DNA from: Burkholderiaceae bacterium
GTDB taxonomy: Bacteria; Pseudomonadota; Gammaproteobacteria; Burkholderiales; Burkholderiaceae_C
Reading direction: 5' to 3'
Length of the DNA stretch: 5,992 bases
NCBI GenBank assembly: GCA_017999135.1
Contig: JAGOBT010000215.1
Location: 1 to 5,992 of the forward strand
A program made the translations under genes and the position numbers. Shown here in pieces: positions 1 to 5,031 of the stretch; the first letter of the stretch is position 1; each line of letters starts with the position of its first letter. The notes beneath the pieces were generated by a model that saw only the letters and a list, made by a program, of their open reading frames with translations, did no database searches and was not told where the DNA came from.

Positions 1-107
1 GCCTTGATCAGCTCGATCAGCGCGGCCGTCTGCTGGGCGGACAGCGGCAGCGGCGGGATGCCGAGGGCGGCACGTTCGGCCGAGTGTTGGCGATAGGCTT
101 GCAGCAT
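1..107 (-). CDS. acnB: Aconitate hydratase B, N-terminal fragment (runs off the window)
   Basis: AcnB is the TCA-cycle aconitase that interconverts citrate and isocitrate through cis-aconitate, using a [4Fe-4S] cluster in the cytoplasm; in many bacteria it also handles 2-methylisocitrate. Only the first 35 codons are present. They read MLQAYRQHSAERAALGIPPL and continue PLSAQQTAALIELIKA, which aligns closely with the remembered start of E. coli AcnB (MLEEYRKHVAERAAEGIAP...). This segment opens the HEAT-like N-terminal domain specific to AcnB, so AcnA is excluded. The ATG at 107 is preceded by an AGGAG ribosome site (116-120, read on the minus strand) eight bases upstream. A promoter and a palindromic operator lie about 100 bases upstream. 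The [4Fe-4S] ligands lie in the unseen C-terminal part. Confidence 0.95.
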   Translation of the reverse strand, partial: MLQAYRQHSAERAALGIPPLPLSAQQTAALIELIK

Positions 108-204
108 GTCGTGGGCTCCTGTGGAACGGTGGAGAAATCGGGTCGGGCGGTGTGTGCGGCCCCGCGGCGGCTGCCTGGCTTGGCCGCCTACGGGTTAATC
201 CCAT

Positions 205-232
205 ATTTTATGTCTTATATAAGACTTGCCAA
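205..232 (-). promoter_or_regulatory. Predicted sigma70 promoter of acnB
   Basis: On the minus strand a -35 box TTGGCA (232-227) is followed after 16 bases by a -10 box TAAAAT (210-205). Each matches the sigma70 consensus at five of six positions. The predicted start is near 198, giving a leader of about 90 bases before the acnB ATG. The 16-base spacer is almost entirely filled by the palindrome at 210-227, an arrangement that would block RNA polymerase when a protein is bound. This promoter is read from sequence only. Confidence 0.7.
210..227. promoter_or_regulatory. Palindromic operator upstream of acnB (probable GntR-family site, copy 1)
   Basis: The sequence ATGTCTTATATAAGACTT has a perfect 14-bp palindromic core, GTCTTATATAAGAC (212-225), and is an inverted repeat at 16 of 18 positions. 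It matches the site at 4962-4979 in 16 of 18 positions. Near-identical AT-rich palindromes in so GC-rich a window are very unlikely by chance. GntR-family dimers typically bind short palindromes of this kind. Its place between the -35 and -10 boxes of the acnB promoter suggests repression. Confidence 0.8.
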
Positions 233-284
233 GCGCTTTCTGGCGGACCGCACCGCAGCAACGGGATTGTGGCGCACCGGGGCG

Positions 285-308
285 AAAAAAAGCCCGCGCG
301 GGGCGGGC
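285..308 (-). terminator. Rho-independent terminator ending the minus-strand unit
   Basis: Read on the minus strand, a perfect 6-bp stem GCCCGC/GCGGGC (308-303 and 297-292) with a five-base loop is followed directly by seven T residues (291-285). It lies 46 bases beyond the stop of the 44-residue ORF, supporting that gene as the last of the lyase/secreted-protein unit. A second inverted repeat, GGCGCC/GGCGCC (319-324 and 337-342), lies between the stop codon and the terminator. The structure also separates this unit from the acnB promoter about 50 bases further on. Confidence 0.85.
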
Positions 309-353
309 AGGCGAATCAGGCGCCAGCGGCTTGGCAGGCGCCGGACGGCAGGC

Positions 354-488
354 TCAGGCGTTGTCGCGCATCCACTTTTCAGCGAAGGCGTCGGACCGGG
401 CCTGGGCCGCGGCACCGCTGGTCATCAGCCACACCAGGGAGCCGGTGGCAAACAGCAGCGGCACGAGCGCAAGAATCACGTTGATCAT
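354..488 (-). CDS. Probable small single-pass membrane protein, 44 residues, unknown function
   Basis: The reading frame encodes MINVILALVPLLFATGSLVW followed by LMTSGAAAQARSDAFAEKWMRDNA. Residues 3-22 form one uninterrupted hydrophobic segment long enough to cross the membrane; the remaining 22 residues are polar and probably form a short amphipathic tail. I do not recognise a family. Support comes from the clean hydrophobic-then-charged pattern, which a chance frame rarely shows, and from the strong terminator 46 bases beyond its stop. Against it, the ATG at 488 has no Shine-Dalgarno sequence: the bases upstream read CCCTCCTC, the opposite polarity. An in-frame ATG at 554 would add 22 unconvincing residues and also lacks a ribosome site. 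It follows the secreted-protein gene after 172 bases, so it may be co-transcribed or have its own promoter. Confidence 0.55.
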   Translation of the reverse strand: MINVILALVPLLFATGSLVWLMTSGAAAQARSDAFAEKWMRDNA

Positions 489-537
489 GTTGAGGAGGGA
501 TGAGGGTTGAGACGCACACCGCAGCGGCTGCCATGGC

Positions 538-554
538 ATGCTGCGGTGCAGCAT
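538..554. repeat. Hairpin ATGCTGC-GGT-GCAGCAT in the gap before the small membrane gene
   Basis: A perfect 7-bp inverted repeat with a three-base loop lies 50 bases upstream of the small ORF start. It has no T-tract on either strand, so it is not a classical terminator. It could be a transcript-stabilising hairpin between the secreted-protein gene and the small membrane gene, or a protein site. A TTGACA hexamer (570-565, minus strand) lies nearby, but no good -10 box is spaced correctly from it. Confidence 0.4.
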
Positions 555-575
555 ACATGAGCGATGTCAAACCGG

Positions 576-614
576 CCGGATGGACCCGGATGTCCCCGGA
601 TCCATGGGGATATC
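576..614. repeat. Three CCGGAT direct repeats at 10-bp spacing overlapping an inverted repeat
   Basis: CCGGAT occurs at 576, 586 and 596, exactly 10 bp apart, about one helical turn. The third copy overlaps an inverted repeat in which GATGTCCCC (589-597) pairs with GGGGATATC (606-614) with one G-T wobble around an eight-base loop. The block lies in the 172-base non-coding gap between the secreted-protein gene and the small membrane gene. Phased short repeats can be protein-binding sites, but no regulator is indicated and chance is possible in such GC-rich DNA. Confidence 0.4.
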
Positions 615-660
615 GACCGAGCGCGGCCGCACTGAAGGGCGGCGCGACGGGCGTTGGCCG

Positions 661-1380
661 TCAGCGGCTGGCTGGCGTGTCGGCTGGCACGGCCGCAGAG
701 GGGGCCGGCATGGGCGCCGACGCCGCTCCGGCCGCCGCCGACGCCGCCGCGGGCGCGGGCTTGGCCTCAGGCACGATGCCGATGCCCTGACCGGCCTGCC
801 CCCCGGCCGCGCCGGCCGCCGTGGCCGCATTCACCGCTGCCCGCTGGTCGGCATGCATGCAGCTGTCGACCATGCGCTGCCCGCGCCGGGCGTTCATCAG
901 CATCGACTTGGCCGGGATCTGCAGCCACACGATGCCGTTGGCCGGGTCTTCCAGCCGCACGGCGCCGGTGGCCGTCTCGCGCGGCAGCATGCGGTAGTGA
1001 CGGCCCTGGTGGCTGACGGTGAAGTAGCCAGGCTGGCCATCGACCGGGTGCACCTGGATGCGCTGGTTGAATTCGCAGTCGGACACGCCGGTCAGCACGC
1101 GCGCCGCCACGTCGAGCTGGCCGGCGCTGATGGTCTCGACCGTGGCGGTGGCCAGCGCCAGGCCCCGGGCGGCGCTGTCGGCCTGTTGCCGCGCAGTGGC
1201 CGCCCCTGGCTGGCCGGCGGCAGGCCGTGGCGCCGGCTTGGCCGCCGGTTTGGCGGCCGCCTTGGCGGGTTGCTTGGCCGGGGGCGCGGCGGGCGTGGCG
1301 GCCAGGGTGCTGCCGGCCAGCAGCAGGGCGCAGCCGGCGGCCCACAGGGGGCCCCGCTGGTGAGGTGGGTGCATCAGCAT
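661..1380 (-). CDS. Secreted or periplasmic protein of unknown function with an Ala/Lys/Pro-rich linker
   Basis: This 239-residue protein begins MLMHPPHQRGPLWAAGCALL and carries a Sec-type signal peptide: a short basic region, a hydrophobic core at about residues 11-24, and likely cleavage after STLA (near residue 27). Residues 28-60 are an Ala/Pro/Lys-rich linker with PAK/KPA repeats, as in proteins that span the periplasm or contact peptidoglycan. The probable folded core is about 78-185, containing DVAARVLTG, CEFNQRIQVHP, a YFTVSHQGRHYRMLPRET stretch and GIVWLQIPAKSMLMN. C102 and C174 are the only cysteines after the signal and could form a disulfide. The tail from about 186 is low-complexity Ala/Pro. 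Cys17 lies inside the hydrophobic core, so a lipobox is unlikely. The core resembles hypothetical proteins I recall from other Burkholderiales. The start at 1380 or 1374 is uncertain because neither has a clear ribosome site. The gene lies 38 bases after the lyase gene and is probably co-transcribed with it. Confidence 0.85.
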   Translation of the reverse strand: MLMHPPHQRGPLWAAGCALLLAGSTLAATPAAPPAKQPAKAAAKPAAKPAPRPAAGQPGAATARQQADSAARGLALATATVETISAGQLDVAARVLTGVSDCEFNQRIQVHPVDGQPGYFTVSHQGRHYRMLPRETATGAVRLEDPANGIVWLQIPAKSMLMNARRGQRMVDSCMHADQRAAVNAATAAGAAGGQAGQGIGIVPEAKPAPAAASAAAGAASAPMPAPSAAVPADTPASR

Positions 1381-1418
1381 CGGTGTGTTGGTGGGAAAGC
1401 GGGTGGCGCAGGCAGCGG

Positions 1419-2459
1419 TCAGGCCGGCTGCGTGCTGCCGAAGAAGGCCTGCGCGGCCTCGGTCGGCAGGGGCTGGCCGGTGCGGCGGGCGCGGCCGATC
1501 ACCTGCCAGAAGTAGCGGTAGCTGGCGCGGTCGTGCAGCGTGTCGTGGTGGCGGATCGGCGCCCAGTCGGCGGCCTGGGCCGCCAGCAGGATGTCGATGG
1601 CGGCGTCCACTTCGGCCACGCTGGGTGCAAACGCATCGACGATCGGCTGGATCTGCGACGGGTGGATGCTCCACATGCGGCTGTAGCCCAGCTCGCGCGC
1701 GGCGCGGCGCGCGGCTGCGGCGACGGCGGCTTCGTCCTTGAATTCGGTCACCACGCAGTGCGACGGCACCTTGCCCGCGCCATGGCAGGCTGCGGCGATC
1801 TCGAGCTTGGCGCGCAGCACCAGCGGGTGGCTGAACTGCCCATCCACGCCCATGGCCGATTGAGGAATGGCGCCGCGGTGGGCGCTGACGAAGTCCATCA
1901 GCCCGAAGCTGAGGCTCTGCACCCGGGGCAGCGCGGCCAGTGCGTGCACGTCGCGCAGCGCGCCATGGGTTTCCACCAGCGCATGCACCGGCAGCGCTGC
2001 ACCCCGGCCGTGCACCCGGGCGGCGTGCTCGATGTGGGCGATGGCCAGTTGCAGGTCGGCCAGGTGGCGCGGCTTGGGCACCATCAGGTAGGCCAGCCGG
2101 TCGCCAGCCCGGCCCACCAGGGTGTCGATGTCGTTCTGGAAGGCGGGGTGGTCGACCGGGTGCACGCGGGCGCCGACGCGGCCGAAGCGGTTGTCGGCCG
2201 ACAGCGCCAGGTCGGCGCACAGGTGGGCGTGCGCGGCCTCGGCGCCGATGGGCGCGCCGTCTTCACAGTCGAGCGTGATGTCGAACACCGGGCCCAGCTC
2301 GGCCTGCAGCGCCAGCGCCTTGCGCATGCGTGGCTCGGTGCCGCAGTAGTGGTCACACACCGGCAGGTCGGCGGGCGGGTCGCCCTCGTCGATCAGGGCC
2401 TGGCTGGGCAGCAGGCGTGCGCCCGGCATGCGGGCGGGTGGAGCGTCGGGTCTGGACAT
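1419..2459 (-). CDS. CitE-like CoA-ester lyase (HpcH/HpaI aldolase / citrate lyase beta family)
   Basis: This 346-residue TIM-barrel protein belongs to the family that cleaves or forms C-C bonds in acyl-CoA esters such as malyl-CoA, citramalyl-CoA or citryl-CoA, with Mg2+. Family landmarks are visible in order: FDITLDCEDG (59-68, acidic pair E66/D67), an arginine in GARVHP (R98), ALVET (E163), SFGLMDF (D189) and SIHPSQI (264-270). E163 and D189 lie 26 residues apart, as the two Mg2+ ligands do in CitE and malyl-CoA lyases. The protein is longer than stand-alone CitE (about 270-300), mainly at the N-terminus and after residue 290. No citrate-lyase alpha or gamma (acyl-carrier) gene is nearby, so it is probably not a citrate lyase subunit. 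The ATG at 2459 is chosen because AGGA lies eight bases upstream; in-frame ATGs at 2468 and 2504 lack this. The substrate is unknown; position beside mdh and acnB suggests a link to malate or citrate metabolism. Confidence 0.88.
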   Translation of the reverse strand: MSRPDAPPARMPGARLLPSQALIDEGDPPADLPVCDHYCGTEPRMRKALALQAELGPVFDITLDCEDGAPIGAEAAHAHLCADLALSADNRFGRVGARVHPVDHPAFQNDIDTLVGRAGDRLAYLMVPKPRHLADLQLAIAHIEHAARVHGRGAALPVHALVETHGALRDVHALAALPRVQSLSFGLMDFVSAHRGAIPQSAMGVDGQFSHPLVLRAKLEIAAACHGAGKVPSHCVVTEFKDEAAVAAAARRAARELGYSRMWSIHPSQIQPIVDAFAPSVAEVDAAIDILLAAQAADWAPIRHHDTLHDRASYRYFWQVIGRARRTGQPLPTEAAQAFFGSTQPA

Positions 2460-2560
2460 GGCACGCATCCTAGGCCAGATCAACCCGCCTGCAGTTCGGC
2501 TCAAGCCAGGCCCGAAAGTGCCGAAAATGACAAGATCGATCCGGGAGATGTCGGTCCGTC

Positions 2561-3766
2561 ATGGTGTCCACGTTGCGCAAGCTGGCCGAGTACATCGGCG
2601 CGCACCGTGCGGCCGACCGGGACGCGCACGAGCGTGACCGCGCCCGCCAGCGGGTGGCGATCGCCACGGTGTTCGGCCTGGCTTCGGGCTGGGCCGCGGT
2701 GGATGCGGGCCGCGCCGGCCCCGTGCCGCTGTTGCTGGCCGCGGTGCCGGTCTTCAGCATGGGCTACGCGCTGCTGGCGCTGTTCCATCTGCGCTGGCTG
2801 TTGCCGCGACGCGGTGTCACGCTGTTCGGCCAGTACAGCTTCATCGTGCTGGATTCGGTGCTGACCGTGGTGGCCCTGGTGGGTGCGCCATCGATGCTGG
2901 CCGCGTTCTACCCGGTGCTGATGGTGCAGATCGTGCGCTGCGGCATGCGCTACGGCTTGCGCACGCTGTGGCTGTCGTGGGCGGCAGCGGCGCTTGCCGC
3001 CGCGGCACTGATGCCGTTCAGCAGCGACTGGACCAGCGAGGCGAGTCTGCTGCGGTCCTTTGTGGTCATGATGGTGATCATCCCGGTGCTGTTCGGTCCG
3101 CTGGTGCAGAAGCTGGTGCGCGCCAACGACGCCCTGCGCGCCGCGGCCACGGCCGACCCGCTCACCGGGCTGGGCAACCGGCGCATGCTGTTCGAGCAAC
3201 TGCGGCTGGCCCGCGCGTCCAGCGTGCGCACCAGCACCATGCTGGCGGTGGTGCTGTTCGACCTGGACCGCTTCAAGGCCGTCAACGACACGCTGGGCCA
3301 TCCCTGCGGCGACCGGCTGCTCGCCGCCGTGGCCGACTGCCTGCGCGCCCAGTTGCGGCCGGGCGAGGTGGCCGCCCGGCTCGGCGGCGACGAGTTCGTG
3401 GTGCTGATCGAGGGCCTGCCGCCCGGCCATGGCGTGGCGCTGGCACGCGATCGCGCAGCGCAGCTGGTGGCGCAGATCGGGGTGGCCGCCACTGCCGTGG
3501 CGCCAGGCCTGGGTGTGTCGGCCAGCGCCGGCGTGCACTGCTGGGCGGCCGACCCGGATGCGGTGCCGCTGCCCGAGCGCGACATCGACAGCGAGCTGCT
3601 GGCCCAGGCCGATCGGGCGATGTATGCGTGCAAGCGGGCCGGCCGCGGGCGGGTGGCGGTGTCGACGCCGCAGCCTGTCGGGGCCGCGGCGGCCACGGCC
3701 GTGGCCGACCCGGACGTGCCGGGGCCGGCCCCGGCCCCGGCCTGCGCTTTGGCCCGGCCGGACTGA
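2561..3766 (+). CDS. Membrane-anchored diguanylate cyclase (GGDEF protein)
   Basis: This 401-residue protein should make cyclic di-GMP from two GTP at the inner membrane. A charged N-terminus (1-30) precedes about five or six hydrophobic segments (roughly 32-48, 56-78, 92-110, 112-126, 134-152, 165-184), which form an input region I cannot assign to a named sensor family. The catalytic domain starts with DPLTGLGNRR (199-208). It contains DLDRFKAVND (234-243) with metal and substrate residues D234 and N242, D251, and an intact GGDEF motif (275-279), so it should be active. At the inhibitory-site position five residues before GGDEF it has RPGE (266-269) instead of RxxD, so product inhibition may be weakened. 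The last 30 residues are a low-complexity Ala/Pro tail. The first ATG (2561) has only a distant GGGAG 13 bases upstream, so the start is uncertain; a GTG follows directly. It is divergent from the lyase gene (101-bp gap, no clear promoter) and convergent with mdh. Confidence 0.9.
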   Translation: MVSTLRKLAEYIGAHRAADRDAHERDRARQRVAIATVFGLASGWAAVDAGRAGPVPLLLAAVPVFSMGYALLALFHLRWLLPRRGVTLFGQYSFIVLDSVLTVVALVGAPSMLAAFYPVLMVQIVRCGMRYGLRTLWLSWAAAALAAAALMPFSSDWTSEASLLRSFVVMMVIIPVLFGPLVQKLVRANDALRAAATADPLTGLGNRRMLFEQLRLARASSVRTSTMLAVVLFDLDRFKAVNDTLGHPCGDRLLAAVADCLRAQLRPGEVAARLGGDEFVVLIEGLPPGHGVALARDRAAQLVAQIGVAATAVAPGLGVSASAGVHCWAADPDAVPLPERDIDSELLAQADRAMYACKRAGRGRVAVSTPQPVGAAAATAVADPDVPGPAPAPACALARPD

Positions 3767-3795
3767 TCGCCCGCCCGCCGGCCTGAAAGCGACGA

Positions 3796-3823
3796 GGGCC
3801 GGCTGCCTTGCGGCAGCCGGCCC
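3796..3823. terminator. Long hairpin between convergent cyclase and mdh genes, probable bidirectional terminator
   Basis: A perfect 12-bp stem, GGGCCGGCTGCC pairing with GGCAGCCGGCCC around a TTGC loop, lies 29 bases after the cyclase stop and 44 bases after the mdh stop. Neither side has a full T-tract: the plus side continues CCATGC, while the minus side has only scattered T residues. Its place between two converging genes and its very stable stem support a shared terminator or 3'-end-protecting structure. How well it terminates is uncertain. Confidence 0.7.
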
Positions 3824-3867
3824 CCATGCAGTGCCTCAGTCCGCGCCATGCGCGGGCCGGGCCGGCA

Positions 3868-4854
3868 TCACAGCAGGTGCTTGACGCCGTCCTGCTCACC
3901 CTGCAGTTCGGCCAGGGTCTTGTTGATGCATTCCTGGCTGAAGGCGTCGATCGGCAGGCCTTCGACGATCTTGTATTCGCCGCCGGCGCAGGTGACGGGG
4001 TAGCCGAACATCACGTCCTTGGGGATGCCGTACTCGCCGTTGCTGGGGATGCCCATGGTGACCCAGCCGCCGTTGGTGCCCAGCGCCCAGTCGCGCATGT
4101 GGTCGATGGCGGCATTGGCGGCCGACGCGGCCGACGACACGCCACGCGCGGCGATGATGGCCGCGCCGCGCTTGCCCACGGTGGGCAGGAAGGTCTCGGC
4201 GTTCCAGACCTGGTCGTTGATCATGTCCTTGACCGAGGCGCCGTCGATGGTGGCGAAGCGGTAGTCGGCGTACATGGTGGGCGAGTGGTTGCCCCACACC
4301 GCCAGCTTCTGGATGCTGGCCACCGGCTTGCCGGTCTTGGCAGCGATCTGGCTGAGCGCGCGGTTGTGGTCCAGGCGCAGCATGGCGGTGAAGTTCTTGG
4401 CCGGAAGATCAGGCGCCGACTTCATCGCGATGTAGGCGTTGGTGTTGGCCGGGTTGCCGACCACCAGCACCTTGACGTTGCGGCTGGCCACGGCGTTGAG
4501 CGCCTTGCCCTGGGCGGTGAAGATCTGCGCATTGGCGGCCAGCAGGTCGGCACGCTCCATGCCGGGGCCGCGCGGGCGGGCGCCGACCAGCAGGGCGTAG
4601 TCGGTGTCCTTGAAGGCGGTCATCGGGTCGCTGTGGGCTTCCATGCCGGCCAGCAGCGGGAAGGCGCAGTCGTCCAGCTCCATCATCACGCCCTTCAGCG
4701 CTTCCTGGGCCTTCTCGACCGGCACTTCCAGCAGTTGCAGGATGACGGGCTGGTCCTTGCCCAGCATCTCGCCGGAGGCGATGCGGAACAGCAGGGCATA
4801 ACCGATCTGGCCGGCGGCGCCGGTGACGGCCACGCGAACGGGCTTCTTGCTCAT
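3868..4854 (-). CDS. mdh: NAD-dependent malate dehydrogenase
   Basis: Malate dehydrogenase oxidises malate to oxaloacetate with NAD+ in the last step of the TCA cycle, in the cytoplasm. The 328-residue product has the length usual for the LDH-like type-2 MDH of betaproteobacteria. Visible landmarks: dinucleotide-binding GAAGQIG (12-18); E43 at the end of the second strand, as expected for NAD preference; the substrate-binding loop [11 protein letters not shown] (91-101) with its arginines; NPANT (134-138); LDHNRA (161-166); and the catalytic His in WGNHS (H190). Nothing is truncated. The start at 4854 gives [15 protein letters not shown] and has GGAG six bases upstream (4864-4861); the in-frame ATG at 4902 would add an unlikely 16-residue extension. 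The gene is single, with its own strong promoter at 4954-4926, a leader of about 65 bases, a GntR-type operator just upstream of the promoter and a hairpin after its stop. Confidence 0.97.
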   Translation of the reverse strand: MSKKPVRVAVTGAAGQIGYALLFRIASGEMLGKDQPVILQLLEVPVEKAQEALKGVMMELDDCAFPLLAGMEAHSDPMTAFKDTDYALLVGARPRGPGMERADLLAANAQIFTAQGKALNAVASRNVKVLVVGNPANTNAYIAMKSAPDLPAKNFTAMLRLDHNRALSQIAAKTGKPVASIQKLAVWGNHSPTMYADYRFATIDGASVKDMINDQVWNAETFLPTVGKRGAAIIAARGVSSAASAANAAIDHMRDWALGTNGGWVTMGIPSNGEYGIPKDVMFGYPVTCAGGEYKIVEGLPIDAFSQECINKTLAELQGEQDGVKHLL

Positions 4855-4925
4855 GGGAGGCTCCAGGGAGTTGGGACGGAATCTGGCCGCATCAGACGGC
4901 ACGGCAGTGTAGCCAGCGGCGCGGC

Positions 4926-4954
4926 AATATAGGGGTTCCCACCCATGTTGTCAA
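4926..4954 (-). promoter_or_regulatory. Predicted strong sigma70 promoter of mdh
   Basis: On the minus strand a perfect -35 box TTGACA (4954-4949) is followed after exactly 17 bases by TATATT (4931-4926), five of six to the -10 consensus. The predicted start is near 4919. The -35 box almost coincides with that of the divergent gntR promoter on the other strand, so the two probably compete for polymerase. The palindrome at 4962-4979 begins eight bases upstream of this -35 box and would not cover the promoter itself. Confidence 0.8.
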
Positions 4955-4975
4955 AGGTCTTATGTCTTCTATAAG
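4948..4975 (+). promoter_or_regulatory. Predicted sigma70 promoter of the GntR-family gene
   Basis: On the plus strand TTGTCA (4948-4953) is followed after 16 bases by TATAAG (4970-4975), each five of six to consensus. Transcription would start near 4982. That leaves only about 11 bases before the ATG at 4993 but about 50 before the ATG at 5032, which favours the latter as the translation start. The -10 box lies inside the operator palindrome, the usual layout for autorepression. Confidence 0.65.
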
Positions 4976-4979
4976 ACAT
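4962..4979. promoter_or_regulatory. Palindromic operator between mdh and gntR (probable GntR-family site, copy 2)
   Basis: ATGTCTTCTATAAGACAT consists of 7-bp arms ATGTCTT and AAGACAT around CTAT, and matches the acnB-upstream palindrome in 16 of 18 positions. It overlaps the -10 box of the gntR promoter and is centred about 51 bases upstream of the predicted mdh start. A further half-site, GTCTTAT, lies directly beside it at 4957-4963. Its position next to a GntR-family gene makes that protein the obvious candidate ligand. Confidence 0.8.
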
Positions 4980-5031
4980 CTGTCAGCATTGAATGGACGG
5001 CCAGCCGGGCTTTGTGCTGCAATGCCGCACC

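Noticed and set aside
565..570. TTGACA on the minus strand as a promoter for the small membrane gene
   Set aside because: No acceptable -10 box lies 16-18 bases downstream; the nearest candidate, TATGCT, is only nine bases away. One hexamer alone is not enough to call a promoter.
493..790. Plus-strand AGGAGG (493-498) followed by an ATG at 500 opening a 96-codon frame
   Set aside because: Only one base separates the ribosome-like site from the ATG, too close for initiation. The product is Ala/Gly-rich, overlaps the 3' end of the secreted-protein gene in antisense and has no recognisable features.
1320..1345. Possible lipoprotein signal (AAGC at residues 14-17) in the secreted protein
   Set aside because: The cysteine is followed by the hydrophobic stretch ALLLAG instead of the mature chain, so it lies inside the hydrophobic core. 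A normal signal-peptidase site near residue 27 fits better.
538..1515. Long plus-strand open frame of 325 codons opposite the secreted-protein gene
   Set aside because: Its translation is Arg/Gly/His-rich low complexity with no family motif, while the minus strand has a signal peptide and an ordered protein. It is a shadow frame in GC-rich DNA.
661..2220. Minus-strand frame open for 519 codons, which would extend the secreted protein far upstream
   Set aside because: The extra part overlaps the lyase gene in another frame and is Arg/Pro-rich junk. The signal peptide begins at about 1380, fixing the real start near there.
1227..2864. Plus-strand open frame of 545 codons opposite the lyase gene and running into the cyclase gene
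   Set aside because: It overlaps two well-supported genes, shows no recognisable domain and has biased composition. The minus-strand lyase has conserved catalytic motifs across the same region.
3691..3732. Two perfect palindromes, GGCCACGGCCGTGGCC (3691-3706) and GGGGCCGGCCCC (3721-3732), near the 3' end of the cyclase gene
   Set aside because: They fall in a low-complexity Ala/Pro coding tail with extreme GC content, where such palindromes arise easily. No T-tract or spacing suggests a function.
3808..4932. Plus-strand open frame of 374 codons opposite mdh
   Set aside because: It is the antisense of a strongly recognised malate dehydrogenase, and its sequence is His/Gly/Val-rich with no motif.
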